A DNA stretch of 54,024 nt from Parashewanella curva (GCF_003675895.1 NZ_ML014781.1:1-54024), one strand, 5' to 3'; shown: positions 36,467-45,748, numbered from the stretch's first letter. The notes: generated from the sequence alone by a model not told the origin. Program-made: numbers and translations.

Positions 36467-37642
36467 GTGAAGCAGTTCCGTTCGATAGCAATCTTATTCC
36501 CCTTAGTGATGTTTAGCCCTCTGGCCATTGATATTTTTTTACCTGCATTACCGACGATGGCAAATGTTTTTAATGCCAATGCTGTTCATGCTCAATGGTC
36601 GATTACGGTGTTCATTTTCAGTTTAGGGTTAGGTCAATTGATCTTGGGGCCGATCTCCGATCGTATTGGACGTCGTCCAGTGGTGCTATTTGGTATTATT
36701 TTGTATCTGCTAACTGCTTTTGTGATCAGTCAAGTGAATACACTGCCGCTGCATTTGGTGGTTCGATTTTTTCAGGGACTAGCCACTTGTGCCATTGTGG
36801 TTGGCGTTTTTGCTAGTGTGACAGATAGATTTAATGCGGTTGAAAGTAGCAAGGTATACAGTTACTTAAATGGAGTGCTTTTTTGTGTCCCTGCCTTAGC
36901 ACCAATACTCGGCTATCATTTGACGTCTACTTTTGGCTGGCAAAGTAACTTTATTTTCCTAGGTCTATTTGCTTTAGTATTCGGCTTAGTGGCTTATAAA
37001 GGATTTGAAGAATCAAACCTAACCCTTAAAAAGAATAAAACTATTTTTGCTATAGCCAGTTATAAGCAGGTATTAGTGACACCCAGTTTTATCTATTACT
37101 CTACCATTGTCATGCTGTCTATGGCTTCCATCACTGCATTTGTGAGTACCGCTCCCAACCTGTTTGCAGAGCATTATCGACTGCCAGCAGAAACCTTTAC
37201 GTTTTGGTTTAGCATCAATGCCGTTGCGATTATTGCTGTTAGCTTTTTAATGCCAAAATTGTTAGAAAAACATTCAATAAACGGCATTATTCGATTTGGA
37301 ATGGCTATGGTTGTGATATCAGGCTTTCTGTTTATCGGGCTGAGCCATCTTGATGATGTGATTTATTATATGTTGACAGTGATACTCTGCTCAATGGGGT
37401 TTGCATTTGTAACCGGAACATGTGTGGGTAAAGCTCTGGCGCCTTTTAAAGCCAATGCAGGCGTTGCGACGGCATTGTTAGGTGTGATCCAAATGAGCGT
37501 ATCAGCTCTGTTAGTGACCTCGTTACAAGCGCTATCGCTTTCAGCTGTAGAGCAGATGATGGTTTATTCGTTTGCTGTTCTTCCATTACTGATGTTAAAG
37601 GTGTTTTCGCCTAAATTTAGAGCAAGCATCGGCTACACATAA
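36467..37642 (+). CDS. Bcr/CflA-type multidrug efflux MFS transporter
   Basis: A 391-residue inner-membrane protein with 12 predicted helices. The start MFSPLAIDIFLPALPTMA matches the Bcr/CflA (DHA1) signature and the motif-A loop reads GPISDRIGRRPVVLFG. The GTG start has a good GAGG ribosome site 8 bases upstream. It should export a drug or metabolite in exchange for protons. It is divergent from a LysR gene that is its likely regulator. It precedes the preTA operon by about 130 bases on the same strand, but a functional link to pyrimidine breakdown is not shown. Confidence 0.9.
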   Translation: MKQFRSIAILFPLVMFSPLAIDIFLPALPTMANVFNANAVHAQWSITVFIFSLGLGQLILGPISDRIGRRPVVLFGIILYLLTAFVISQVNTLPLHLVVRFFQGLATCAIVVGVFASVTDRFNAVESSKVYSYLNGVLFCVPALAPILGYHLTSTFGWQSNFIFLGLFALVFGLVAYKGFEESNLTLKKNKTIFAIASYKQVLVTPSFIYYSTIVMLSMASITAFVSTAPNLFAEHYRLPAETFTFWFSINAVAIIAVSFLMPKLLEKHSINGIIRFGMAMVVISGFLFIGLSHLDDVIYYMLTVILCSMGFAFVTGTCVGKALAPFKANAGVATALLGVIQMSVSALLVTSLQALSLSAVEQMMVYSFAVLPLLMLKVFSPKFRASIGYT

Positions 37643-37776
37643 TGGCTTAAGAAACTTATGGTCAGGTACTTATTCACTCTTGTGCTGAATTCAAGCTGAC
37701 TAACTTCTTTATTTTCGTTGTTTAAAAAGTAATGAATTACTAGCCTGTACTACTAAATTCCTTGTTTAAAAGTACT

Positions 37777-39144
37777 ATGGCTAGTGATAGAAAGGTTGAT
37801 ATACAAACTCACCGTTTGAGCGATGATCAATATCAACAGAACTTCTCAGATGTAAAACCAGCGCTCACGGCATATCAGGCGCATATTGAATCAAATCGAT
37901 GTCTTTATTGTGAAGATGCTCCTTGCATTTCGGCTTGTCCGACCCGTATCGATATTCCCTCGTTTATTCAAAAAATTGCCAATAACAATACTGCTGGTGC
38001 GGCTAAAACCATTCTTGATGCCAATATTCTTGGAGGCAGTTGTGCCAGAGTTTGTCCTACTGAAATATTGTGTGAAGGTGTATGCGTTCGCAATAAAGAT
38101 CCTGAATATGCCCCAATAAACATTGGCCGTTTACAGCGTTATGCGTTAGATAATTTTAATCCTAGTGAGCATCCGTTTCAGCGACTACCCAATAGTGGAA
38201 AAAAAGTAGCGATTGTTGGGGCTGGACCAGCCGGAATGGCCTGTGCGCACCACTTAGCTCGGCAAGGGCACCATGTGACGCTTTTCGATAAAAATTCTAA
38301 AGCGGGTGGCTTAAATGAGTATGGTATTGCTCATTACAAAATGCAGGATGACTTTGCTCAAAAAGAGCTAGAGTTCATTCTTGAAATTGGAGGTATTGAG
38401 CTTAAAACACAAGCAGAGTTAGGCCATTCTGTTCACTTGGATACGCTGCGGCAAGAGTTTGATGCTGTGTTTCTCAGTTTAGGCTTAACCAAATGTAAAC
38501 GCCTTGGGTTAGAGCAAGACAATTTATCGGGACTGGAAAACAGCCTAGATTTTATTACTGATATACGGCAAGCGGAAGACTTATCCAATCTACCCGTTGG
38601 TAATAAAGTGGTGGTGATTGGTGCAGGAAACACGGCTATTGATATTGCCTGCCAAACTAAGCGGTTAGGGGCTGAGCAGGTAACGCTTGTGTATCGCCGT
38701 GGTGTCGACAATATGTCAGCAACCCATAAAGAAATGGAGTTCGCTCGTCAAAACGGGGTTGCCATTATCACTTGGGCAAGGCCGGTTTCGATTTTTACCA
38801 ATAATAAGCATCAACTTATCGCTATTCAGTTTGAGCGAACTCAGCTTGATGATGCTGGTAAATTACAATCGAAACAAGAACATTTTGAATTAGCTGCGGA
38901 CTCAGTCTTTAAAGCCATAGGTCAAGAATTTGATGGTCAGTGTTTTTCTGGCAGTGAAGCCCCTGAATTGCTCCATCATCGAATTAAGGTTGATTCAGAT
39001 TATAAAACCTCATTGAGTAACGTTTGGGCTGGTGGCGATTGCATTTATCACGATGGTGAAGATCTCACTGTGCAATCAGTGGAGCATGGAAAACAAGCGG
39101 CCTATTCAATTCATCAATATTTAGAGCAACAATCCCATGGCTGA
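37777..39144 (+). CDS. preT: NAD-dependent dihydropyrimidine dehydrogenase subunit PreT
   Basis: About 455 residues from the ATG at 37777 (a TTG lies 15 bases upstream in frame). The N-terminus holds the Fe-S Cys sets CLYCEDAPCISACP and CARVCPTEILCEGVCV (about residues 39-108). FAD binds at VAIVGAGPAGMACAHHLA (near 146) and NAD at VVVIGAGNTAIDIA (near 275), with the later GGDCIYHDGEDLTVQSVEHG closing the FAD site. This is the flavoprotein half of bacterial dihydropyrimidine dehydrogenase; it passes electrons from NAD(P)H to PreA. Its 3' end overlaps preA by eight bases, so the two are translationally coupled. Confidence 0.93.
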   Translation: MASDRKVDIQTHRLSDDQYQQNFSDVKPALTAYQAHIESNRCLYCEDAPCISACPTRIDIPSFIQKIANNNTAGAAKTILDANILGGSCARVCPTEILCEGVCVRNKDPEYAPINIGRLQRYALDNFNPSEHPFQRLPNSGKKVAIVGAGPAGMACAHHLARQGHHVTLFDKNSKAGGLNEYGIAHYKMQDDFAQKELEFILEIGGIELKTQAELGHSVHLDTLRQEFDAVFLSLGLTKCKRLGLEQDNLSGLENSLDFITDIRQAEDLSNLPVGNKVVVIGAGNTAIDIACQTKRLGAEQVTLVYRRGVDNMSATHKEMEFARQNGVAIITWARPVSIFTNNKHQLIAIQFERTQLDDAGKLQSKQEHFELAADSVFKAIGQEFDGQCFSGSEAPELLHHRIKVDSDYKTSLSNVWAGGDCIYHDGEDLTVQSVEHGKQAAYSIHQYLEQQSHG

Positions 39145-40405
39145 TCTTACGAACAACTTTATTGGTATTAAATCTCCTAATCCGTTTTGGCTAGCCTCAG
39201 CACCGCCAACCGATAAAGCCTATAACGTTTATCGAGCATTTGATGCTGGCTGGGGCGGTGTGGTTTGGAAAACGCTTGGAGAAGATCCGCATGTGGTGAA
39301 TGTCAGTTCTCGTTATTCGGCTCACAAGCTGCAATCGGGTTCTATTTTGGGGATTAATAATATTGAACTCGTGAGTGATAGACCACTGCAAATCAATCTT
39401 GATGAAATCAAACAAACTAAGAAAGATTGGCCAGATAGAGCGGTGATTGTGTCGTTGATGGTGCCCTGTGAAGAACAAAATTGGCAACAGATGCTACAAC
39501 GTGTGGCGGAAACGAATTGTGATGGAATTGAGTTAAATTTTGGCTGTCCACACGGCATGCCTGAGCGTGGTATGGGTGCGGCTGTAGGTCAAGTACCTGA
39601 ATATGTGGAGATGGTCACCGCATGGTGTAAAAAGCACACGCGGTTACCTGTGATTGTTAAGCTCACCCCCAACATCACCAATATTTTGTTGTCGGCAACG
39701 GCAGCGCTAAAAGGTGGGGCGGATGCTGTGTCACTGATTAATACCATCAACTCCATCACTCAAATTGATTTGGATACTATGGCGGGCGCTCCCAGTGTAG
39801 GTGGTAAGTACACCAGTGGTGGTTATTGTGGCAGTGCCGTTAAGCCCATCGCTTTAAATATGGTGGGCCAAATTGCTCGTAACTCAGAAACGTCAAGCTT
39901 ACCTATGTCTGGTATTGGTGGAGTGACCACTTGGAAAGATGCAGCTGAATTCATTGCACTAGGTGCTGGCAATGTACAGGTGTGTACAGCGGCCATGTTG
40001 TACGGCTTTAAAATCATTAATGAGTTGTGTGATGGTTTATCAAATTGGATGGACAGCAAAGGTTACCGAAATACCGAGGCATTTCGTGGCTTGGCAGTTC
40101 CGAACCTAACGGATTGGCAGTACCTCGACTTAAACTACAAAATCGTAGCCAGTATAGATCAGAATACCTGTATCGAATGTGGTCGCTGTTATTCAGCGTG
40201 TGAAGATACCGCCCATCAGGCCATTGCAATGAAAATGGGTGACAAAGGTAAACGGACACTGGAAGTGATTGAATCTGAATGCGTCGGTTGTAATTTGTGC
40301 CAAATCACCTGCCCTGTGCCCAACTGTATCACTATGGAAAAACGAGAGACGGGTAAGTCTTATATGAATTGGACACAGCATCCGAATAACCCTTTTAAGG
40401 GCTAG
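39137..40405 (+). CDS. preA: Dihydropyrimidine dehydrogenase subunit PreA
   Basis: A 422-residue FMN enzyme that reduces uracil and thymine to the dihydro forms with PreT. The barrel start IGIKSPNPFWLASAPPTDK-like segment is followed by the substrate loop NFGCPHGMPERGMGAAVGQ near residues 134-152, which resembles the Pseudomonas type. KLTPNITNI and GIGGVTTWKDAAEF are also present. The C-terminal ferredoxin domain has two [4Fe-4S] motifs, CIECGRCYSAC and CVGCNLCQITCP. Catabolic operons usually add a dihydropyrimidinase and beta-ureidopropionase; neither is adjacent here, so the pathway is either split or stops at the first step. Confidence 0.95.
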   Translation: MADLTNNFIGIKSPNPFWLASAPPTDKAYNVYRAFDAGWGGVVWKTLGEDPHVVNVSSRYSAHKLQSGSILGINNIELVSDRPLQINLDEIKQTKKDWPDRAVIVSLMVPCEEQNWQQMLQRVAETNCDGIELNFGCPHGMPERGMGAAVGQVPEYVEMVTAWCKKHTRLPVIVKLTPNITNILLSATAALKGGADAVSLINTINSITQIDLDTMAGAPSVGGKYTSGGYCGSAVKPIALNMVGQIARNSETSSLPMSGIGGVTTWKDAAEFIALGAGNVQVCTAAMLYGFKIINELCDGLSNWMDSKGYRNTEAFRGLAVPNLTDWQYLDLNYKIVASIDQNTCIECGRCYSACEDTAHQAIAMKMGDKGKRTLEVIESECVGCNLCQITCPVPNCITMEKRETGKSYMNWTQHPNNPFKG

Positions 40406-40458
40406 CACTTTAATTTTCTATTGATAACGTCCAATGACTTTATCTAGGGAGAATTGCT

Positions 40459-40953
40459 ATGAAATCACTCATCTTATTGGTCGCATTAAGCACACCAGCT
40501 TTCGCTGCCAAACCCGTAACAGTTTTCGGAGATTGGCTGGTTTTTCAAAAAGGTAAAGAAGTCATCACGACTTCAATACCGAGAAATCTCAGCAACAGAA
40601 TTTTTGTTATTGGTATTCATGCTGATGGTACTCGATATGTTTCTTACACTTATCCCTCCAGAGAAAATTGCCAGAACACGAACTGGGATAATCGTTATGT
40701 GAATGTTCGTGGTTATAACTCACGCACATCGGCCATCGCTGGTTTTTTATTTTATTGCAGTAAGACGAAGCAATGGGAGTTAACAGGCCCTGCCTATGTT
40801 TCAACATTACTCAATTTTCTCAATCAAGGGTTTCCAGTAATTGATGTCAATTTTCCTGATTCAAAAAAAACAACCAATACATACAGTTTGTATGGTTTGG
40901 AGGATGCACTTAATTATATGTTTAATAAGCAAAACAACTTTAATCAAAAATAA
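40459..40953 (+). CDS. Small secreted protein, copy 1 of a three-member local family
   Basis: A 164-residue exported protein with a signal peptide (MKSLILLVALSTPAFA). The mature part begins with V-FGDW-VF, shared with the copies at 41100-41582 and 42329-42825. It ends with NTYSLYGLEDALNYMFNKQNNFNQ, the second shared block, read here as NTYSLYGLEDAL and KQNNFNQ. Two Cys residues (ENCQNTN and FYCSK) probably form a disulfide. The FGDW start recalls the IalB-type domain, but I cannot support that assignment. It has a GGGAG ribosome site. Function is unknown. Confidence 0.68.
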   Translation: MKSLILLVALSTPAFAAKPVTVFGDWLVFQKGKEVITTSIPRNLSNRIFVIGIHADGTRYVSYTYPSRENCQNTNWDNRYVNVRGYNSRTSAIAGFLFYCSKTKQWELTGPAYVSTLLNFLNQGFPVIDVNFPDSKKTTNTYSLYGLEDALNYMFNKQNNFNQK

Positions 40954-40976
40954 TATAACCAATACGCGATAATGGC

Positions 40977-41021
40977 AGGCTGGTGAAGTAGTTTCTCAGC
41001 TCAAATGATGCATACCAGCCT
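40977..41021. repeat. Inverted repeat AGGCTGGT / ACCAGCCT
   Basis: A perfect 8-bp inverted repeat with a 29-base spacer, in the gap between the convergent copies 1 and 2 of the secreted family. It may help terminate one or both transcripts. No T tract is present. Confidence 0.4.
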
Positions 41022-41099
41022 AAATTCTAAAAATTCAAGACACTGTTAATTCAACCTAAAAATTAACGGAATTGTTTGTACCTACTTTAGAGGCGCCCC

Positions 41100-41582
41100 C
41101 TAACCTTGATTAAAGTTATTTGTCATTCTATTCGCCCATATATAACGCATAGCTTTAAGTGCTCCACGTAAGCTATAGGTATTAATGGATGTGTTATCAT
41201 CTGCAAAACCTACTTTGAAGGTTCCAGTTGTGCTGTGTAACCAAGTGGGTATAGAATTTTCGTAAAAAGAAATATCCGTCCATTGTCCATTGATACACCT
41301 TGTCATATAGCCATCGCTTTCTGTACTCGTGTCACTTGTCCATATGATATTGCGCTCATCATTTGAATGACAACCTTTGGGTTGAGTGTATTGCATATAA
41401 CAATTGTGATGTCTTGGATTGCAAGAAACCCTTAACGTATTGGCTGAGGGGTTTTGTGCTTCAGAAGTAGCTCTTAACACGCCATTTATATTAAAGACTT
41501 CCCAATCCCCAAACGTTTTTACTGGGGTTGGAACGGCTAATGCGGGAGTGGTGATTGCTGCGAGTAGTAATAAAGTCTTCAT
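41100..41582 (-). CDS. Small secreted protein, copy 2 of the local family
   Basis: A 160-residue exported protein with a signal peptide (MKTLLLLAAITTPALA). It shares V-TFGDWEVF at the mature start and NTYSLRGALKAM plus NNFNQG at the end with copies 1 and 3. It has more Cys residues than copy 1 (SCNPRHHNCYMQY, a later GC and RC), which suggests two disulfides. It is convergent with copy 1. Its last bases lie next to a short sequence (AGAGGCGCCCCCTAA) related to the end of the repeat at 24901-25231. Function is unknown. Confidence 0.67.
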   Translation of the reverse strand: MKTLLLLAAITTPALAVPTPVKTFGDWEVFNINGVLRATSEAQNPSANTLRVSCNPRHHNCYMQYTQPKGCHSNDERNIIWTSDTSTESDGYMTRCINGQWTDISFYENSIPTWLHSTTGTFKVGFADDNTSINTYSLRGALKAMRYIWANRMTNNFNQG

Positions 41583-42328
41583 TGTTTCGCCCTAACAAAA
41601 CACATCCTATGTGTGGATTCACAGAGACATGACATACCTCAGGGGGATGCCTGTAAACTCACTCTGAGTTTGGTTGATGAACAATAGTTTGATTGGAGGT
41701 TACTTCTTCAATTATTCATCATACTGGCTCAGTGTAAAACATAAGGTATGCTTTTTCGTTGCATTTTATGATTAATGTTTATTCATAAAAACAGCATTCG
41801 TTGTTGATACTTTGTTTATATAAAGTAATCTCACCATTTGATTTAAAATCGGCAGTTATACTCGTGATACCTGAAGGTGCAGGATTTCAGCGAGAATTAA
41901 TTGCCATTTAGGCAAGGCACTTTCCTGTAGTAATAGTTATTCTATTACAAGGGAAAGTAACGCAGTATAAATGACAATTAAACTCGCACTACGTGGGCTT
42001 TTCAGCATTGATTCTTCTTTGTTGTGAAAGCTTAAATTAGCCCGCTAGTTCTTCACTTTCACGCCTAGAATAATGCAACGCTGAACAAGCCCTGAAAGTT
42101 GCATCTTCAAGTATCACGAGTATATATAACTTTCTGCATCGATTTATCTGCAATAGAGACAGCTTTGTACATCGCTCAATTTAAGATCAAATCGGGGAAG
42201 GAAACGAGAGTGTCTTAGCTTTAAGTTTTAATGGTGTCACTGTGGACGTTATATGGAGCTGTTCACTTTATAGGTAATAAAAAAGATGGACTTAAAAGCG
42301 CATCAATCATACTTTTAGGAGTGTTTGA
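41583..42328. other. Non-coding region carrying a fold-back element
   Basis: About 745 bases without a gene, between divergent copies 2 and 3 of the secreted family. The central 270 bases are the fold-back repeat at 41857-42126. The flanks are AT-rich and should hold the two promoters. The ribosome site of copy 3 (AGGAG) is at the right edge. Confidence 0.6.
41857..42126. repeat. Fold-back MITE-like element with ~34-bp terminal inverted repeats
   Basis: Left end TATACTCGTGATACCTGAAG (41857-41876 and on to 41890) and right end (42092-42126, ending CTTCAAGTATCACGAGTATA) are inverted copies over about 34 bases. Inside, 41891-41986 forms a long imperfect hairpin: AATTAATTGCCATTTA pairs with TAAATGACAATTAA, and ACTTTCCTGTAGTAATAG pairs with CTATTACAAGGGAAAGT around a TTATT loop. 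No transposase is encoded. A solo end is found at 2568-2603. Similar repeats are familiar from Shewanella intergenic regions (from memory, not checked). Confidence 0.75.
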
Positions 42329-42825
42329 ATGAAAACCTTATTATTAATTGCTGCAATTAGCGCCCCTGCTTTTTCCACACCTTCTACTCAATATTTTGGT
42401 AACTGGAGAGTGATTCAAGCAGACGGTAAAAGTGTGATAACAGGGGTCCTAGTCCAGTAACGGATCGAGTTTTCGCTTTAGTCTGCGATAGTAATAATCA
42501 ATGTGATTTAAATTACATTGATGATGATGCTCAGTGTACGGCGAACCAAACCAAACAAGCTACAGTACTGGCTAGGGCGGCACCGTATACTTTCTCTTTC
42601 CAAATAAGTTTGCAATGTTTCAATGACAAAGGTTGGGTCGATTCCAACTCTGTGGACATGGACAGAATATTACACGTATTTACGAGCTCAAACCCATCTT
42701 ATTATTCATTTACTATCAGTTATAACGATGACCCAAGCAAGGCAAATACTTACTCTTTAACAGGAGCAACCGATGCTGTGAACTTTGCTAGAGGGCAGCA
42801 AAATAATTTTATGGCGAGCCATTAA
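42329..42825 (+). pseudogene. Small secreted protein, copy 3 of the local family, frameshifted
   Basis: From the ATG at 42329 (AGGAG ribosome site) the product begins with a signal peptide (MKTLLLIAAISAPAFS) and YFGNWRVIQADG, as in copies 1 and 2, but stops at the TAA at 42458. The -1 frame then carries the rest of the homology: VFALVCDSNNQCDLNY, then CFNDKGWVDSN, and the shared end NTYSLTGATDAV plus QNNF. The junction lies in the G4 run near 42443-42446 (ACAGGGGTCC), consistent with loss of one G. It was a protein of about 165 residues; now it is probably non-functional unless the frame can be restored. Confidence 0.78.
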
Positions 42826-42930
42826 ATATGGATTATGGCCAAAATTGCATGCCATAATGAGCGGTGTTACTGAGTGACAAAGCGGTGTGAAGCTTTATCA
42901 TCTCTTCAGTTTTCATCGATTAATATCAAA

Positions 42931-42964
42931 ATAAAAATGCCGAATGAAGCAATCATTCGGCATT
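42931..42964 (-). terminator. Rho-independent terminator of dsbD
   Basis: A perfect 12-bp stem AATGCCGAATGA/TCATTCGGCATT with a 5-base loop. On the minus strand it is followed by a T-rich tail (TTTTTATTTT), 25 bases after the dsbD stop. Confidence 0.93.
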
Positions 42965-42988
42965 AATCATTTCAGGTATCGACTGAAT

Positions 42989-44785
42989 TTACTTCAATAG
43001 TAAATCCAAATGGTCAGTAAATGGCTCTGGTTTCATAAAGCCTGTCACGCGATATTCATCGCGGATCTTGCCCGTTGTGTCGAAGAAGATTAATGTCGGC
43101 AGACCATAAACATCGTAGTTTTCTAAAAGCTCGATGTCGTCATCGTCGTTTTTAGTCACGTCGGCTTGGATTAGCACCATGTTATCCATTCTTTCTTTAA
43201 CCTTAGTGTCGGCAAAAGTAATGTGTTCAAACTCTTTACAGGCCACACACCAGTCGGCGTAAAAGTCTACCATCACGGCTTTGTTTGCAGCTTTAGCTTT
43301 GGTTAGCTCTTGCTGTAAATCACTTAAGGTTTTTACTTTGATAAACCCTTTTGATTGATCAGGAGTCGTTTGCTCAGCGACAGGGACGATAAAACCTAAT
43401 TTAAACATGACCGACTGGAAACCATAAGAAAAGCTCCCCATAAAGCACATGGCAAGTAAAACAGCGCGAGTACTGTGTTTCCAGTTATGCTCAGTTTTAC
43501 GGTTTTCATGCAGCAGGTAACCGGTTAAGGCAATACCCCATAATGCCCATATCACATCAATGACTACACCCGACCAAATACGACTTAGCATCATAATAGC
43601 TACAGAAATGAGTAAGAAGCCAAACACAGTTTTGATAATGTTCATCCATCCACCTGCGCGTGGTAGTAGTTTACCGCCAGAAGTTCCCATAATGAGAAGC
43701 GGCAGTCCCATGCCCATGCTGAGAATATACAGAGCAAAGAAGCCCAGTACTAAATCACCGGTTTGAGCAATGTAAATGAGTACACCTGATAATGGTGCTG
43801 AGGTGCATGGTGAAGCAACCAAACCAGAAATTGCGCCCATGACGAAGACACCAAGGAAGTTTCCACCCTTTTGATTATTAGACGCCGCATTCATCTTCTC
43901 TTGCCATTTTGATGGCAACTTAAGATCGTAAAGGCCGAACATAGACAAACTAAGTACAATAAATAGCAGTGCTATTCCTATCAATACTGCTGGTTGCTGA
44001 AGCGCGGCTTGGTATTTCAAACCAGCAGAAGCAACGATAAGACCTAAGATGGAGTAGGTGATGGCCATACCTTGTACATAGACCATCGACAATGCGAAAC
44101 CTTTGGAATATGACAAACTTTTACCCTGACCAACAATGATCCCTGAAAGAATGGGATACATTGGAAAGACGCATGGTGTTAAGGCTAAGCCAACCCCTAA
44201 ACCAAAGAAAATCAATAAGGTCAGCCATAAGTTATTGTTAGACAGCAATTGGCTTAGGCTATCTTGTTCGCTTACAACAGGTTTTGACTCTGCTTTATTG
44301 GCTGGCTCTGTCGCTGTAGTAGCCTCTTCCGACTTTACTACCGAGGTAATAGGTTTTAAATCAATGGTTCGTGTTGTGGGTGGATAGCATAAGCGACCTT
44401 CGGCACAGCCCATAAATGTCACTGAAAACGTGGCGCCTTGAGTAACGTCTTTTAGTGGAATGCTTAGCTCTAAAAAGTTGGTATAAACCTCTTGATCACC
44501 AAAGTACTCATCATGATGCATTTTGCCTTTAGGAAGCAGTACGGCTCCCATTTGTGCACCCTTGATCGAAAACTTGAGTTTATCCTTATACATGTAGTAG
44601 CCATCTGAGTCTATGACCCAGTTGAGCTTCAATTGATCGCCAGCTTGATTGGCCTCTAAATCAAAGGCTTTTTCGACAGGCAATAGCTCTGGCTGAGTAT
44701 CAAAAATACCCGCTTGAGCCGTAAGGCTGTACCCTAAAGGGATACTAATAAATAGAGCAAAAAAAGTGTGTATGAGTTTTTTCAT
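42989..44785 (-). CDS. dsbD: Thiol:disulfide interchange protein DsbD
   Basis: A 598-residue inner-membrane protein that carries electrons from cytoplasmic thioredoxin to periplasmic DsbC/DsbG and cytochrome c maturation. A signal peptide (ending TAQA) is followed by the periplasmic alpha domain with its redox pair in GCAEGRLCYPP. Eight membrane helices follow, with the paired Cys in LTPCVFPMYP and ASPCTSAPLSG. The C-terminal thioredoxin-like gamma domain has YADWCVACKEFE. All six catalytic Cys are present and length agrees with the family (~565-610). The start overlaps cutA by four bases, the usual cutA-dsbD coupling. Confidence 0.97.
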   Translation of the reverse strand: MKKLIHTFFALFISIPLGYSLTAQAGIFDTQPELLPVEKAFDLEANQAGDQLKLNWVIDSDGYYMYKDKLKFSIKGAQMGAVLLPKGKMHHDEYFGDQEVYTNFLELSIPLKDVTQGATFSVTFMGCAEGRLCYPPTTRTIDLKPITSVVKSEEATTATEPANKAESKPVVSEQDSLSQLLSNNNLWLTLLIFFGLGVGLALTPCVFPMYPILSGIIVGQGKSLSYSKGFALSMVYVQGMAITYSILGLIVASAGLKYQAALQQPAVLIGIALLFIVLSLSMFGLYDLKLPSKWQEKMNAASNNQKGGNFLGVFVMGAISGLVASPCTSAPLSGVLIYIAQTGDLVLGFFALYILSMGMGLPLLIMGTSGGKLLPRAGGWMNIIKTVFGFLLISVAIMMLSRIWSGVVIDVIWALWGIALTGYLLHENRKTEHNWKHSTRAVLLAMCFMGSFSYGFQSVMFKLGFIVPVAEQTTPDQSKGFIKVKTLSDLQQELTKAKAANKAVMVDFYADWCVACKEFEHITFADTKVKERMDNMVLIQADVTKNDDDDIELLENYDVYGLPTLIFFDTTGKIRDEYRVTGFMKPEPFTDHLDLLLK

Positions 44786-45117
44786 GGCTGAGTCGACGTC
44801 TTTATCCAGTCCAAGTAAGGTTCTGAGCTTTGATCGATTGGAAGGGCGATCAGTTCAGGTGTGTCATAAGGGTGATGATTTTCTATCAATTTTTCAAGCT
44901 TAGGCATATGTTTTTTCAAACATTTAATGTGCAGTATAACTTCTTGGTCTTCACATATTTCCCCTTTCCATAGATAAATCGAGCTCACTTGAGGATAACA
45001 TTGCACACAAGCGGCTAATTTACTGTTAACCAGTAGCTTTGCCAGTGTTTTGGCTTGATCGAGATCAGCTACGCTAGTGATCAGCAAGTGTAATTGTTTA
45101 TCTGTTGATATCATCAT
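44782..45117 (-). CDS. cutA: Divalent-cation tolerance protein CutA
   Basis: A 111-residue CutA1 trimeric protein. It contains the typical segments AKLLVNSKLAACVQCYPQVSSIYLWKGEI (seen as LAACVQCYP and SIYLWKGEI), EVILHIKC and HPYDTPELIALPI near the C-terminus. The second Met (45114) is an equally possible start. It is associated with copper tolerance and signalling, but the mechanism is unclear even in model organisms. It is coupled to dsbD downstream and divergent from fxsA. Confidence 0.94.
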   Translation of the reverse strand: MMISTDKQLHLLITSVADLDQAKTLAKLLVNSKLAACVQCYPQVSSIYLWKGEICEDQEVILHIKCLKKHMPKLEKLIENHHPYDTPELIALPIDQSSEPYLDWIKTSTQP

Positions 45118-45235
45118 TGAACCTAAGGTTATAAATTCTGTCCGATAGGTTACACTATGTTTAATTCATATAACTTGAAATAAGACCGAATAACCCCCAT
45201 AAATTATTCATAGAGTTTTGATTTTTGGAGAACGA

Positions 45236-45748
45236 ATGATTTTTGCTTTACTTGGGATCTTTATTTTACTGCCCATTTTAGAAATAGCCTTGATGATCCA
45301 CGTTGGTACCGTGTTAGGAACATGGAATACCGTAGCATTGATTATTCTTACCACCATAATTGGTGGCTCTTTAGTTCGCAGTCAGGGTATTGAGAATTTA
45401 AAAAAAGTTCGAAGTAAAGTGGATCATGGTGAGATGCCTGGCTCAGAAATCATCCAAAGTATGATGCTGGCTATTGCCGGTGTAATGCTCTTTTTACCTG
45501 GCTTTATTACTGATTTCGTTGGTGTTTTATTTTTAACCCCGTTTACTCGTAAGCCGATCGCTAACTTCCTTTTAGCCAAGATGAAGGTTCAAATTGTGAA
45601 TCGTCAGGCTGGTTTTCATTATCAACAAGGCTTTGGAAAAGATGGATATAAAAATGACGGCGATGTATTTGAAGGTGATTTCGAACGTAAGTCCGAAGAA
45701 GTGAAGCCTGAGAATCGCTTGGATGATAAAGATGAACCTCATAAGTGA
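45236..45748 (+). CDS. fxsA: FxsA family membrane protein
   Basis: A 170-residue inner-membrane protein starting at the ATG at 45236, which has a TTGGAG ribosome site; an in-frame TTG 18 bases upstream is less likely. The N-terminal ~100 residues hold membrane segments and the signature TIIGGSLVRSQGIENL near residue 43. GVMLFLPGFITDFVG and FLTPFTRK follow. The C-terminus is soluble, charged and acidic. In E. coli overproduction of FxsA relieves exclusion of phage T7 by the F plasmid; the normal role is unknown. In many gammaproteobacteria groES-groEL follow fxsA; here an unrelated accessory gene follows. Confidence 0.93.
   Translation: MIFALLGIFILLPILEIALMIHVGTVLGTWNTVALIILTTIIGGSLVRSQGIENLKKVRSKVDHGEMPGSEIIQSMMLAIAGVMLFLPGFITDFVGVLFLTPFTRKPIANFLLAKMKVQIVNRQAGFHYQQGFGKDGYKNDGDVFEGDFERKSEEVKPENRLDDKDEPHK

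Noticed and set aside
39137-40405. Loss of the active-site Cys in PreA
   Set aside because: The mammalian loop has ACGQ where this has AVGQ, but as far as I recall bacterial PreA proteins also lack Cys at that place, so it is not an anomaly.
42610-42825. Independent 71-residue gene
   Set aside because: It is the 3' part of the frameshifted secreted-protein copy 3; homology continues upstream in the same frame.
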